A stretch of 64,000 bases of DNA from Arcicella sp034519515 (lineage in GTDB: Bacteria > Bacteroidota > Bacteroidia > Cytophagales > Spirosomataceae): contig JAXHOK010000029.1 of assembly GCA_034519515.1 (NCBI GenBank), positions 13,580-77,579 of the forward strand. Direction: 5' to 3'. Within the stretch, counting starts at the first letter, position 1, and the number at the start of each line of letters is the position of its first letter. The translations under genes and the position numbers were made by a program. A model generated the notes under the pieces. It had not been told where the DNA came from. It was given only the letters and a program-made list of their open reading frames with translations, and ran no database searches. Shown here in pieces: positions 34,301 through 43,543 of the stretch.

Positions 34301-34924
34301 TTACAGTTCCACCACAATCGCCTGATTAACAGGACGATAAGCCAAATTCACCATCGAAGCATTTACGAATAAAGTATCTTCCACTTGCTGCTGTCCGTAA
34401 GCCTCATGTATGTGTCCGAATACGTGCAAGCGGGGGCGAACACGATGTTGAATAATATCCATCAAATCCGCACAGCCTACTTTTTCGCTTCTTTCCGTAT
34501 TATCCAAAATACCAAACGGTGGACCATGCGTTATCAAAATATCCGTATCAGTCGGAATCATGTCCCAATGCTTTCGGATGTCTTTGCCACGTTTGCGGTT
34601 GAAAGCCCAATCATAAAACCAAGGCTGAATAGGCGAACCCCAAATCTTTAAACCTTCGATGGTTATTCCGCTGTCATTCAAGTATTTAGCATTGGTTATT
34701 AAGGCTTCTGCTTCTTTGGGGTAACGCTCAAAACCAAAATCATGATTGCCCGAGATGATAACTTTATGGGGATGTGGCAATGTACCAAGCCACTCGTTGA
34801 AATCCCTAATTTCGTTCATGCCGCCTCTTGAAGAAACGTCTCCCGCATGAATCAACAAATCACCATCGGGGATTTCCATGTGGTTGTGCAAACTGTGGGT
34901 GTCGGAAATACAGACTATTTTCAT
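34301..34924 (-). CDS. Metallophosphoesterase (calcineurin-like)
   Basis: The 207-residue protein starts at the ATG at 34924. The metal-binding motifs are all present: MKIVCISDTHSLHNHM (DxH), LLIHAGDVSSRG (GD), KVIISGNHDF (GNHD), and LITHGPP and HVFGHIHEAYG. It is a short, single-domain calcineurin-like phosphoesterase of the type hydrolysing phosphodiesters or phosphate esters. The substrate is not predictable. The upstream ATG at 35014 adds a non-conserved extension and was rejected. A 26-base gap separates it from the DUF72 gene, so the two are likely co-transcribed. Confidence 0.9.
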   Translation of the reverse strand: MKIVCISDTHSLHNHMEIPDGDLLIHAGDVSSRGGMNEIRDFNEWLGTLPHPHKVIISGNHDFGFERYPKEAEALITNAKYLNDSGITIEGLKIWGSPIQPWFYDWAFNRKRGKDIRKHWDMIPTDTDILITHGPPFGILDNTERSEKVGCADLMDIIQHRVRPRLHVFGHIHEAYGQQQVEDTLFVNASMVNLAYRPVNQAIVVEL

Positions 34925-34950
34925 GTTGTTTTTGGGGGAAGTGGTAAAAC

Positions 34951-35892
34951 TCAAAATAAACTCATCTGCTCCACTTTCGGCAGAAATCTGGGAGCTTCGA
35001 TATTCAGCCCGCAATGCTGATTCAATTGCTCAATCCAATACTTTGAATATTCGGGTGAAAGGATATTTTCATTCACGTGAACAAAGATCCAAAGTTCTTG
35101 CAAACCGCTTTCTATCCAAGTCTTGATGCGTTGTACCCATGCGTCAATCCGTTGATAATCAGAGGTATGTTCATTACCAATCCAACGAATAAAGGCTTTC
35201 GGGACGGATAAACTTTGGTGAACCACATCACGCCTACCCGCCACATCCGTAATGACCGTAGCGTGTCCGCCCTCGTGAAGCATCTGTAAAGTTTCTTGCC
35301 AAACGGTTTCGTTTTTGAACCAGTCTTCGTGTCTAAATTCAACGGCAATTTTCAGATTATCGGGTAATTGTTTGAAGTATTTTTCTAAAATTTTGAACTG
35401 TTTTGGCGTAAAATAGGGGGCTAATTGAAGGAAAGGCAAGCCTAAATTATTGCCTAATTTCATGATTTGACGGCAAAATTCTTCTGTTAATCCTTCACAA
35501 TTTTGAAGGAGTTTATCATGAGAAATTACTTGGGGAAATTTGGTACAAAAGGTGAAATCGGGCGTAGATTCTGTCGACCAACGGTCGATAGTTTCATCAC
35601 TCGGGATTTGATAATGCGTAACATTCAACTCGATGGTATTGAATTGTTTGGCGTATAATTTCAGAAAATCAGGCGTTTTAGCGTTCTGAGGGTATATTTT
35701 ACCAAGCCAATCTTTGTTTGACCAAACGGGGCAACCGACATACACCCTCACCCGATGCGTCGGTCGCCCCGACCCCTCTCCCATTGAGAGGGGAGTATTT
35801 GTAGCAAAAACCTTTTCATTAAAAATATTATCTGGTTTTAGGGTAAAATCTATCTTATCTATATCTTGTATTGGCAATTTTCCGAAGTCCAT
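34951..35892 (-). CDS. DUF72 domain protein with an in-frame repeat insertion
   Basis: The 313-residue protein has the DUF72 (YecE-like) TIM-barrel signature: RVYVGCPVWSNKDWLGKIYP, YAKQFNTIELNVTHY, FTFCTKFPQVISHDKLL, and VEFRHEDWF, and FVHVNEN at the end. DUF72 proteins are of unknown function. About 17 residues between KVFATN and VYVGCP (NTPLSMGEGSGRPTHR) come from an intergenic-type repeat (35742-35795) inserted in frame. The protein may still be functional because the insertion precedes the barrel. Confidence 0.88.
   Translation of the reverse strand: MDFGKLPIQDIDKIDFTLKPDNIFNEKVFATNTPLSMGEGSGRPTHRVRVYVGCPVWSNKDWLGKIYPQNAKTPDFLKLYAKQFNTIELNVTHYQIPSDETIDRWSTESTPDFTFCTKFPQVISHDKLLQNCEGLTEEFCRQIMKLGNNLGLPFLQLAPYFTPKQFKILEKYFKQLPDNLKIAVEFRHEDWFKNETVWQETLQMLHEGGHATVITDVAGRRDVVHQSLSVPKAFIRWIGNEHTSDYQRIDAWVQRIKTWIESGLQELWIFVHVNENILSPEYSKYWIEQLNQHCGLNIEAPRFLPKVEQMSLF
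35742..35795. repeat. Palindromic repeat inside the DUF72 coding sequence
   Basis: The stretch has ctcacccgatgcgtcggtcg, gacccctctcccattgag and ggggag, related to the centre of the element at 25956-26055 (ctcaccctaaatccctctcc). It adds codons in frame. Confidence 0.75.
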
Positions 35893-35904
35893 TTTGTATT
35901 ACAT

Positions 35905-36567
35905 TTAAGGTGAAAATTCTTCTACGATACCGTTTTCAGTCCATCTGACTTTTGGCACTTTGCCATCTATCAATTTCTTGTAAAAATATTGTACCACTTT
36001 ATCATTTATCCCTTCGTAAACCTCAAATCCTAATTTTTGCAAAAGGCTAATTGAAGCCTCATTATTTTTATGCGTATTTGCCAAAATTTCGTGACGCTTG
36101 AATTGCTTCGGAATAAGACTTAAAAGGTGAGTGGTTGCCTCAAAAGCATATCCTTGTTTTCTAAACGGTTCTGCAATAGCATATCCAAATTGTGGTTTGG
36201 GGTGAACTCCATCATAAAACTCCATATTCAAATCATATACGTGTAGCACGCCAATTGGGGTTTTGTCTTTCAGGTAAATAATCCAATCGCAACCACCTCT
36301 TTTACCCGAAAAACGATTACTTTCAAGCATGAAAAGTGTGTACTGTTGCATGGCTTCTTCGGTCTTAAATTCCGTCATCACGAAGGGGCTTTCGTCTTCT
36401 CCGAACAATTCCACGTAGGTTTTGTAATTACGCCAATTAATCATTTTGTAGGTCAATCTTGCGGAATTGGGTAAATTCTTAAAATCAAAATGTGGCTTTG
36501 CGTTGGGTCTTCGCATTTTGCGGTACATTTTGAGCGTTTCAAGATTCTTTTCAGATAGATTTTTCAT
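35905..36567 (-). CDS. GNAT-family N-acetyltransferase
   Basis: The 220-residue protein contains the GNAT core: GCDWIIYLKDKTPIGVLHV, then the acetyl-CoA loop FGYAIAEPFRKQGYAFEATTHLL and ILANTHKNNEASISLLQKLGFE. It resembles RimJ/RimL-type acetyltransferases that acetylate ribosomal proteins or small molecules; the substrate is unknown. It lies 13 bases upstream of the DUF72 gene in the same orientation, so acetyltransferase, DUF72 and phosphoesterase genes probably form one operon. Confidence 0.88.
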   Translation of the reverse strand: MKNLSEKNLETLKMYRKMRRPNAKPHFDFKNLPNSARLTYKMINWRNYKTYVELFGEDESPFVMTEFKTEEAMQQYTLFMLESNRFSGKRGGCDWIIYLKDKTPIGVLHVYDLNMEFYDGVHPKPQFGYAIAEPFRKQGYAFEATTHLLSLIPKQFKRHEILANTHKNNEASISLLQKLGFEVYEGINDKVVQYFYKKLIDGKVPKVRWTENGIVEEFSP

Positions 36568-36600
36568 ACGAGATGGGGGTTGTGCAATTAGCCCATTATT

Positions 36601-36692
36601 TCTGAATTTGGATTCGTCAGATTAGAGGATTTCTTGGATTAAAATTCGACTCAAATCCTAAAATCCGTTAATCTGACGAATCCAAATTCAGA
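36601..36692. repeat. Perfect 24-bp inverted repeat
   Basis: 24-base arms at 36601-36624 and 36669-36692 (tctgaatttggattcgtc and complement) are exactly complementary. Lies upstream of the acetyltransferase. Confidence 0.85.
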
Positions 36693-36777
36693 TAAAGTTT
36701 ACATTAAAACTAATAAAAAAATCAGTAAAAATCAGTACAATCAGCGGTCTAATTTTTATGTATTATTAAACAAAAAA

Positions 36778-36805
36778 GGGATTAGGCTTTCTAAAACCTA
36801 ATCCC
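36778..36805. terminator. Intrinsic terminator of the metalloprotease gene
   Basis: gggattagg and cctaatccc arms; read on the minus strand the hairpin is followed by a T run (aaaaaa on the plus strand), 20 bases beyond the stop at 36826. Confidence 0.8.
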
Positions 36806-36825
36806 CAATAACTAATCACTAATCC

Positions 36826-39399
36826 CTACTTCGGGTCAAGCCCTTTTCCGATTCTGAAAAGACAATCTTGCAAATGATATTTGCTCATTTTATCCATATT
36901 TGGCTGAACCAAAGCAAGTTTAATTTCGTCTTTCAAAGCCGTCAAATGCCCACGAGTTACGGAGATAATATCGGTTTTGCGAGGGTCCACTGCCAAAGGT
37001 ACAACGCTACCTCTTCCACCGAAGCCGAACGATGGAGCTACTCCCGTAGCATTCAAAGTGGCAAGCATTTTTTCGACATAAATCTTCTGTAAATTTCTGC
37101 GTGAACCATCAATTGCCTTGCGAGTACGAACTTCTGACCATACGCCATTACGCACATCCGTAAACATTTCATCCAAACTATACGACGACGGAAATTTACT
37201 GTTCGTTTCGATGATTCTCTGCAAACGGTCGGTCGTCATCAAGCTATTCAAGGTTGCTTCTTGGATTCTGCTGATGGCATCAACGCCTTGGTCGGGGCGA
37301 GTTTTTGACATAATTTTTTCATCCATCAACCAAGTTGGCGTTTCAAAAACCTGACGATTCAACCATGAAACGGCATCTTTTTGAAGATTTCTTGGCGTTG
37401 GTTCATAGACTGCACCCATTTCGTCCGTAGTTCGTGGGGTTTCATAAATTCCGCCCACATTTTTGGTAACATGACCAATATAACGGCGATATTGATTGAC
37501 AATTTCACCGTAAGATTCCGTTAACATATCGTAGTCTTGGGCTTCTTCTTTTGTCCATTCCGTTAAATTGGGTAGGATTCTCTTCAAGTTTTTAATACCA
37601 TAATCACTCGCCAACATATTGTTATCACCAATACATTCCGACTGTGTTCTGGGGTCATAAGGATTAGACTCCGTGCCGAACCATATCCGTGGATTCTTGG
37701 CGTATTCACTCAAAAACTGCTTATTAAGCGTTTTGTGGTCATCCTCGGGCGTTTTTCCTTCCAAAGTTTGGTACGCCCATTTGATTGCCCAAATGTCGTA
37801 TTCACCAATTCTTGGATAAAGGTCTTTTACGCCATCTTCGGGTTGTGCCACGTAATTGAAACGGGCATAATCCATAATCGAAGGTGTATGTCCATGAGCC
37901 GCAATCCAAGCTGGATTTCTTAGATTTTCAACGGGAATTGTACTACTTGAACCAAAATTATGACGCAATCCAATCGTATGCCCCACTTCGTGCGAAGACA
38001 CAAAACGGATTAAATCGCCCATCAATTCATCGTCAAATTTATTCTTTCTGGCACGTGGATCCACGGCTGCGGCTTGGGTCATGTACCATTTTTTCAAGAG
38101 TTTCATCACGTTGTGATACCACCCGATATGACTCTCTAAAATCTCACCTGAGCGTGGATCGTGTACATTAGGTCCGTAGGCATTTTCGATGTTCGAGGCA
38201 AAATACCGAATGGCCGAATATCGAGCATCTTCCAAGCTAATGGTGGTGTCATTATCTGCCAAAATTTCCCCTCTGATGGCATTTTTCCAACCAGCGGCTT
38301 CAAAAGCTACTTGCCAATCATCCACGCCCATTTTCAAATATTTACGCCATTTTGCGGGCGTGGCGGGGTCAATATAATAAACTATGGGTTTCTTGGGTTC
38401 AATCAATTCACCCTTCTTTTGCTTGGCAGCATCTTCGGCATTTTTGGGTTCCAAACGCCATCTGACGGCAAAAGTACGGTCGTCGGTACGTTGTGAATTT
38501 TCGTCAAAAGTGGTGTAACCATTCGCAAAATAACCGATACGTGGGTCGAAAAGACGTTGTTTCATCGGAGCGGAAGGCAACAGAATCATCGACGTATTTA
38601 TCTCCATCGTAACTGCCCCCGAAACCGCAATAGCAGGAATACTTACCGAAGGAATCGGACTGGGAGAAGGTAGTCCAAACGAAGGAGTCGGTGGCGAACC
38701 ATTGAAAGTTTTTACCGTTTTTACTTCAATATTCATCGGAAAAGATTTGATGGTTTGAATATAAGAACGGTCAGCGGCGATTGATGTAATTTTATAGGTT
38801 GTTTTTGTAAACGGAGGCAAGGAAACAATCTGATTATCACCCTTGAAAAAATCCGTTACATCAATAACCGTTGTACCTTTTTTACTGACAGAATCCTTTT
38901 TAAATGCCTTAACGTCAAAGGCTTGTGCAATAGGTTGCACGTTAGAGTTCTGAACGGCTTTATACATCGGAGCCGTAGAATCTGGTGAAACGTTGATGTA
39001 CTGAATGGCTCTAACAAAGACTTTATTGCCGGGTCCTTTCTCAAAATTAATCACTTGACGGTTCAATAATTCTCCTCCATAAGTACCCGGAATAGTGGCA
39101 GTTTTGACGATACGAGTAACCGTCATAATATCATGCCCCATCAACGAATCTGGAATCTCGAAGTAGTGTTTGTCCTCCACTTTATGCACCGTAAAAAGCC
39201 CTTTGATTGATTTGGCTTTGTCGGTAATTACCTCTTTGTATGGCTTAGGTCCAGTTTTGGGAGCTTCGGCAGGTTTTGGGGGAGTGGCAACTGCGGGCGG
39301 AGGTGTTTTGGTGTCTCCTTTTTTGTCTTGGGCTTGGGCAGTGAGGGTTAGGCATACCACCGAAGCCAAGCATAAGGCTTTTTTCGTAATTTTTAGCAT
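36826..39399 (-). CDS. Exported zinc-dependent metalloprotease (DUF5117/DUF5118 type)
   Basis: The 857-residue protein starts at the ATG at 39399 with a signal peptide (MLKITKKALCLASVVCLTL). It has a proline-rich linker and an N-terminal domain with DIMTVTRIVKTATIPGTYGG, then the zinc site HEVGHTIGLRHN (residues 470-481), with a downstream SIMDYARFNYVAQPED Met-turn. This is the layout of Bacteroidota zinc-dependent metalloproteases carrying DUF5117 and DUF5118. It is exported, and the target is unknown. It is intact. The upstream ATG at 39444 was rejected because it would bury the signal peptide. Confidence 0.9.
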   Translation of the reverse strand: MLKITKKALCLASVVCLTLTAQAQDKKGDTKTPPPAVATPPKPAEAPKTGPKPYKEVITDKAKSIKGLFTVHKVEDKHYFEIPDSLMGHDIMTVTRIVKTATIPGTYGGELLNRQVINFEKGPGNKVFVRAIQYINVSPDSTAPMYKAVQNSNVQPIAQAFDVKAFKKDSVSKKGTTVIDVTDFFKGDNQIVSLPPFTKTTYKITSIAADRSYIQTIKSFPMNIEVKTVKTFNGSPPTPSFGLPSPSPIPSVSIPAIAVSGAVTMEINTSMILLPSAPMKQRLFDPRIGYFANGYTTFDENSQRTDDRTFAVRWRLEPKNAEDAAKQKKGELIEPKKPIVYYIDPATPAKWRKYLKMGVDDWQVAFEAAGWKNAIRGEILADNDTTISLEDARYSAIRYFASNIENAYGPNVHDPRSGEILESHIGWYHNVMKLLKKWYMTQAAAVDPRARKNKFDDELMGDLIRFVSSHEVGHTIGLRHNFGSSSTIPVENLRNPAWIAAHGHTPSIMDYARFNYVAQPEDGVKDLYPRIGEYDIWAIKWAYQTLEGKTPEDDHKTLNKQFLSEYAKNPRIWFGTESNPYDPRTQSECIGDNNMLASDYGIKNLKRILPNLTEWTKEEAQDYDMLTESYGEIVNQYRRYIGHVTKNVGGIYETPRTTDEMGAVYEPTPRNLQKDAVSWLNRQVFETPTWLMDEKIMSKTRPDQGVDAISRIQEATLNSLMTTDRLQRIIETNSKFPSSYSLDEMFTDVRNGVWSEVRTRKAIDGSRRNLQKIYVEKMLATLNATGVAPSFGFGGRGSVVPLAVDPRKTDIISVTRGHLTALKDEIKLALVQPNMDKMSKYHLQDCLFRIGKGLDPK

Positions 39400-39512
39400 G
39401 ATGAAATAGTTTATTAGTGTTTTGTGAATAACGAAAATACGCAAGAATGGTTTGAATAAAAAATAGGTTGTGATGAAAGGGCGAAGAATGTAGATGAAAT
39501 TGCTGTATCTTT

Positions 39513-39637
39513 TACGCAGTCGGACGGCAGTCAGACGAAGTAGAAATACGGCAGTTAAGACATATTTTCTTGAAAACTCTTTTCGTATTTTTTGAATACG
39601 ACCTCTCTACTTCGTCTGACTACCGTCTGACTGCGTA
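39513..39637. repeat. Inverted repeat (gacggcagtcagacgaagt family)
   Basis: tacgcagtcggacggcag and complementary ctgactgcgta arms of about 32 bases surround an AT-rich loop. It occupies the 285-base gap between the metalloprotease and GH5 genes. Confidence 0.8.
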
Positions 39638-39684
39638 GAACAGTACTCGGCAGTCAGTTTTCCTGCTTACCCAGTATTGATTTA

Positions 39685-41445
39685 CTATCTCTTCAGCACT
39701 TTCCTGACAATTTCTTTCTTTTCTCCTTTCAATCTCAAAAGATAAGTTCCTGTCGTTTTATTGGACAAATCCAGCTCAATGCTTTTTTGTCCTTTCACGT
39801 TTTTTTCTAAAAATACGTTTCCAGTAATATCCATCATCGTGATTGAATCAATTTGTTCCAAATTATCAACCCGTAAAATGCCACTGGTCGGATTTGGTGA
39901 TACAAGAGTGGTATCATTAATTTCTTCCTCATTTGCCAAAACCACAGGTGTAACAACTACCACATTTTCCAAAATCTCTTCAATTTTTACGCTCGTGATG
40001 GTAAATTTTGCAATGGCTGTTCCCATATCAAAACTCATACGTGCCTTATTATCAGTGGGTTGATTCATGGTAAAGATATACGTCATATCTTTTTCTTCCG
40101 TTCCGAAAGGTAGTGATGGATAACCCGAATAGCTGGCATAATCTCCCGAAGCACGCCCAATATAATTGGTAGCACCCACATTTTTATCCGCAAAACCCCG
40201 AATCGTTACCAAATATCTTTTCTTATTTTCTATGGTAATATCGGTTTTAGTCAATTGCACGTGCCAACCATTGGCAACGGCTGTTTTTACGTCGATAACT
40301 AAATTAGCAGGATTCGTTAAAACCGCTTGCGAACCTGGCTGAACCGAAACCGCCCAGCCTTGAATATCGCTACTGAAATTACTTTTGTATAATTCCTTTG
40401 TAGGTAATTTTACCGCATTGGGCAATGGGTTTTTGATAAGGGCATCCACCAAAGATTGTCGGTATGTTTTGGTGGCGGGGTCATAAATTCCGAAGCCCGC
40501 ACTAAACTCCCAATAGTTCCAACTGTAACCTCGTAATTCAAACCAACGAGCCAAAAATGTAGTCCATTTGTTCCTACTGGCAATATCTGCCTTCGAGTAA
40601 GCCCCAAATTCTCCAATATTTACGGGAATATCGTTTTGTTTCAGAAAGGTTTTCAAACCACTAAATTCGGATTCCACCTGATTTCTTTCCATCTCCAAAT
40701 CTTCCCATTTTGTGCCGAGCCAACTGTTGGCATCCCCACCAATCCATTCTGCTCCTTGGTGTGTAAACTGAAAAGGATTGTAATAATGAATGGATAAAAT
40801 GAGGTTTTTATCATCGGGTAGTTTCAACTTCGGAATCGCTCCAAGCCCGTTATAATCGCCAGGTCCAACCAAAACTGCCCTTGTCGGATTCGTTTTGCGG
40901 ATGGATTTTAAGGCATCAGCCATAAACGTATTCCATAATTCGGGCGTGAGTTTATCGTGGGGTTCGTTCATGATTTCAAAGAGTAGTGATTGATTATAAT
41001 CTTTGAAATAAGTAGCAATTTGTTCCCATTGGCTCAAAAAACGAGGTTTTACTTTCTCGGGGTCAGTAAAAATTTCTTCGTGATGGTGCATATTGATAAT
41101 CACATAGAGTTTATTGGCAATGGCATTATCCACAATGGTTTTGATGCGAGCCAAAAACACGGGACTAACCGTATAGGGCGAAGTTTGCAGAGCACGGTCT
41201 GGCACATCCCATCTGATTGGTACTCGCACAGAATTGAATCCCAATTGAGAAATTCGTTCAAAATAATCATTCTGGAAGGGGTTTCCCCAGGCGGTTTCCG
41301 AAGGGGCTTCAAACATATTGCCCATATTCATTCCTTTTCCCAATTTTTTATTGATTTCAGAAACGGTTAAATTTTGGGCTAAATTGTTTTGTACTATTGC
41401 TGTGAATAATAGAAGACTCAAAATAGTTTTGATTGATTGTGCCAT
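39685..41445 (-). CDS. Secreted GH5-family glycoside hydrolase with T9SS sorting domain
   Basis: The 586-residue protein has a signal peptide (MAQSIKTILSLLLFTAIVQN). A GH5 TIM barrel follows with NSVRVPIRWD, the acid/base E161 in FEIMNEPHDK and the nucleophile E279 in NIGEFGAYS. A carbohydrate-binding-like domain (about residues 360-500) comes next. The end, SPNPTSGILRVDNLEQIDSI and onward to LLRLKGEKKEIVRKVLKR, is a type A T9SS C-terminal sorting domain, so it is secreted through the Bacteroidota type IX system. It probably cleaves beta-1,4-glucans or mannans. The sequence is intact. Confidence 0.93.
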   Translation of the reverse strand: MAQSIKTILSLLLFTAIVQNNLAQNLTVSEINKKLGKGMNMGNMFEAPSETAWGNPFQNDYFERISQLGFNSVRVPIRWDVPDRALQTSPYTVSPVFLARIKTIVDNAIANKLYVIINMHHHEEIFTDPEKVKPRFLSQWEQIATYFKDYNQSLLFEIMNEPHDKLTPELWNTFMADALKSIRKTNPTRAVLVGPGDYNGLGAIPKLKLPDDKNLILSIHYYNPFQFTHQGAEWIGGDANSWLGTKWEDLEMERNQVESEFSGLKTFLKQNDIPVNIGEFGAYSKADIASRNKWTTFLARWFELRGYSWNYWEFSAGFGIYDPATKTYRQSLVDALIKNPLPNAVKLPTKELYKSNFSSDIQGWAVSVQPGSQAVLTNPANLVIDVKTAVANGWHVQLTKTDITIENKKRYLVTIRGFADKNVGATNYIGRASGDYASYSGYPSLPFGTEEKDMTYIFTMNQPTDNKARMSFDMGTAIAKFTITSVKIEEILENVVVVTPVVLANEEEINDTTLVSPNPTSGILRVDNLEQIDSITMMDITGNVFLEKNVKGQKSIELDLSNKTTGTYLLRLKGEKKEIVRKVLKR

Positions 41446-41602
41446 GATATTTTAGGAAAAGGCTCAAAATAAATGATAACAAAGATAAAGATTTGGTTGA
41501 ACTAATGTTTGGCTATTTCTTTTAAAAATAGGATTAATAAAAGAAGAAAAATGGAGATACATTACTTATTTGTACCTTTGTTGCTTGAAAACATCAGAAA
41601 AT

Positions 41603-42112
41603 ATGAATCATAATAAATTTAAAAATATCACCACTTTCGTCTTTGATATTGACGGTGTAATGACCGATGGTTCAGTTCACGTACTGGAAACGGGCGAGCA
41701 TTATCGAGTATTTCATATCCGAGACGGTTATGCCATTGAGCGTGCCGTGCAGGCGGGTTATCGTATTTGTGTAATCACGGGAGGCAAACATGAAGGTGTG
41801 CGAAAGCGTCTGCAAAATCTCAAAATCCACGATGTTTTTATGGGTTCGGGTGGGAAAAGTAAGTTAGAAATTTATGAAAAATGGTTAGATGATTCGGGGA
41901 TTTCGGAAGAAAACATCTTATATATGGGCGATGATTTACCCGATTACGAAGTGATGAAACGCCCAAATTTATTCGGCACTTGCCCTGCGGATTCTTGTGA
42001 GGAAATTCTGGATATTGCCAATTATGTTTCACCTCAAAATGGAGGAAAAGGAGCGGTCAGAGATGTGATTGAACAGGTGATGAGGTTGAAGGGGGAATGG
42101 TTGAGGTTTTGA
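41603..42112 (+). CDS. kdsC: 3-deoxy-D-manno-octulosonate 8-phosphate phosphatase (HAD)
   Basis: The 169-residue protein starts at the ATG at 41603 (MNHNKFKNITTFVFDIDGVM). D15 and D17 are the catalytic HAD pair in FDIDGVMTDGSV, and RVFHIRDGYAIERAVQAG and CVITGGKHEGVRKR fit KdsC. KdsC dephosphorylates KDO-8-phosphate in lipopolysaccharide core synthesis. A TAnnTTTG box (tacctttg, 41573-41580) lies just ahead of the start. No other KDO genes are nearby. The earlier ATG at 41570 was rejected because the extra 11 residues are not part of the family. Confidence 0.92.
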   Translation: MNHNKFKNITTFVFDIDGVMTDGSVHVLETGEHYRVFHIRDGYAIERAVQAGYRICVITGGKHEGVRKRLQNLKIHDVFMGSGGKSKLEIYEKWLDDSGISEENILYMGDDLPDYEVMKRPNLFGTCPADSCEEILDIANYVSPQNGGKGAVRDVIEQVMRLKGEWLRF

Positions 42113-42119
42113 ATATTTC

Positions 42120-42198
42120 ACTTCCCGAAAGTTAATTCTACTTTCGGGAAGTTCTGTTAATTTAACTTCCCGAAAGTAGAAAAAACTTTCGGGAAGTA
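42120..42198. repeat. Double-hairpin repeat (cttcccgaaagt family)
   Basis: Two hairpins with arms cttcccgaaagt and actttcgggaag; same structure as 16378-16456. It lies between the convergent kdsC and T9SS-sorted genes. Confidence 0.85.
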
Positions 42199-42201
42199 AC
42201 T

Positions 42202-43281
42202 CTACTTCACCACCAAAACCTTGTGCATTTTCAAACTCCCCAAGGTCTGAACTTGCAGGATATACATTCCCAAAGATAAGTTTTCAGTAGGCGTTATTTC
42301 TACAATAGTCTGGGTTAATTTATTGGTTTTCAATGAAATAGATTTTCCATTCAAATCATTCATTACAAAATTAGCTTCATCGGCATCTTCCACTTTTACG
42401 TTGAAAGTTTTACTAAAAACTGGATTAGCAAACACGCCAAAAGGCAAAGAAGCATCATCAATAATGACGGCTTGGGGGCGAAAAACTTGGGCTGCTCCGT
42501 CTTTATCAACTTGTGAAAGTCGGTAATAGTTTGTGCCAAAAAGAGCCGAATCATCGGTGAAACTGTACTTTTTGATGGTCTTTGATTCTCCCGCAGCTTC
42601 CAAAGTAGCAATCGTTTTATAATCAATCGCATTACGACTTCTTTCCAACACAAAGACATTACTATTTATCTCTTGGGCAGTCTCCCAACGGATATTAACT
42701 TTCTGATTATCAGTGGTTTCTGTTTGAAAGTAGGTTAGTTGAACGGGTAGGGCGGTGGCTTGTAGATAAATTCTGTCTAATCTAAAACGGTTCAGAGCCG
42801 TTACGGCATCGTTGGTTTTAGTTATTCTGATGTACAGAGTGGACTGATTGTCGTAGGCATTAGAAAGTGTTTGATTTGGGAGCGCACTACAACCTGAAGT
42901 CGGATTAACAGCATTTATATTGGTCAAAGGCGTGAATACCGCTCCGTTTGTACTAACTTGGATTTCAAAATTACCCAATCCAATATTGGACATTCTATAA
43001 TCAAAACTTAGTGTAAAAGGTCCGACGAAACCAACAGTACTGGTTTGAATTTGGATATAATCACCTGTATTCCAGCTATTTGCAGAGAATCCTGTACCTG
43101 AACACATATCGTTACTAAAATTACTGATACCGTTTTGAGTGAGCGTAGCATTGCCCGATGAAGCAGTAATAGGCGGAGGAACATTATCGCCATATCCCGC
43201 AAAATCAAACTGAAAAACATATTGAGCATCGGAAACACTCGCAGACAGGAATATACATAATAAAATAAATAGCTTCTTCAT
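42202..43281 (-). CDS. Exported protein with T9SS sorting domain
   Basis: The 359-residue protein starts at the ATG at 43281 with a signal peptide (MKKLFILLCIFLSASVSDAQ). A jelly-roll-like beta domain with AGYGDNVPPPITASSG and FTLSFDYRMSNIGLGNFEIQ follows, then a fibronectin-like segment (NQKVNIRWETAQEINSNVF). The C-terminus (about the last 80 residues, SKTFNVKVEDADEANFVMND to SLKMHKVLVVK) fits a T9SS type A sorting domain. The function is unknown; it may bind carbohydrate or other surfaces. The upstream ATG at 43326 was rejected since it precedes the signal peptide. Confidence 0.82.
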   Translation of the reverse strand: MKKLFILLCIFLSASVSDAQYVFQFDFAGYGDNVPPPITASSGNATLTQNGISNFSNDMCSGTGFSANSWNTGDYIQIQTSTVGFVGPFTLSFDYRMSNIGLGNFEIQVSTNGAVFTPLTNINAVNPTSGCSALPNQTLSNAYDNQSTLYIRITKTNDAVTALNRFRLDRIYLQATALPVQLTYFQTETTDNQKVNIRWETAQEINSNVFVLERSRNAIDYKTIATLEAAGESKTIKKYSFTDDSALFGTNYYRLSQVDKDGAAQVFRPQAVIIDDASLPFGVFANPVFSKTFNVKVEDADEANFVMNDLNGKSISLKTNKLTQTIVEITPTENLSLGMYILQVQTLGSLKMHKVLVVK

Positions 43282-43311
43282 TAGTGGGCGGTTTTGAAAA
43301 AATATTTTCAT

Positions 43312-43413
43312 TATAGAGAACGACATAACTCATTGGAACGAAGCCTGACAGGTTTTGAAAACCTATCAGGCTTTTGAGGATTCTAATTCTGACAAGTTAT
43401 GTAGCACTCTATA
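43312..43413. repeat. Nested inverted repeat (tatagagaacgacataac)
   Basis: Outer arms tatagagaacgacataac and a partly complementary gttatgtagcactctata surround a second hairpin (agcctgacaggttttg and complement). A related tatagagaacgacataa is at 32847-32865, upstream of the MFS gene. Confidence 0.7.
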
Positions 43414-43483
43414 AAGGTATTAATTTATTTGAGAATAAAAAAGTCAAGGACGAAGAGGGTGAAAGATTAAGGGATTAAAAATA

Positions 43484-43518
43484 AACCCTCGCAAGCGTTT
43501 TGAACGCTTACGAGGGTT
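43484..43518. repeat. Hairpin accctcgcaagcgttt
   Basis: ataaaccctcgcaagcg and the complement cgcttacgagggtta pair with few mismatches; likely terminator of hemE and a relative of the hairpin at 31006. Confidence 0.75.
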
Positions 43519-43543
43519 ATGAAACTAATGACTCATGAACCTA

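Noticed and set aside
38856..39044. Short open frames inside the metalloprotease and other large genes
   Set aside because: They are antisense or out-of-frame shadows of well-supported coding sequence.
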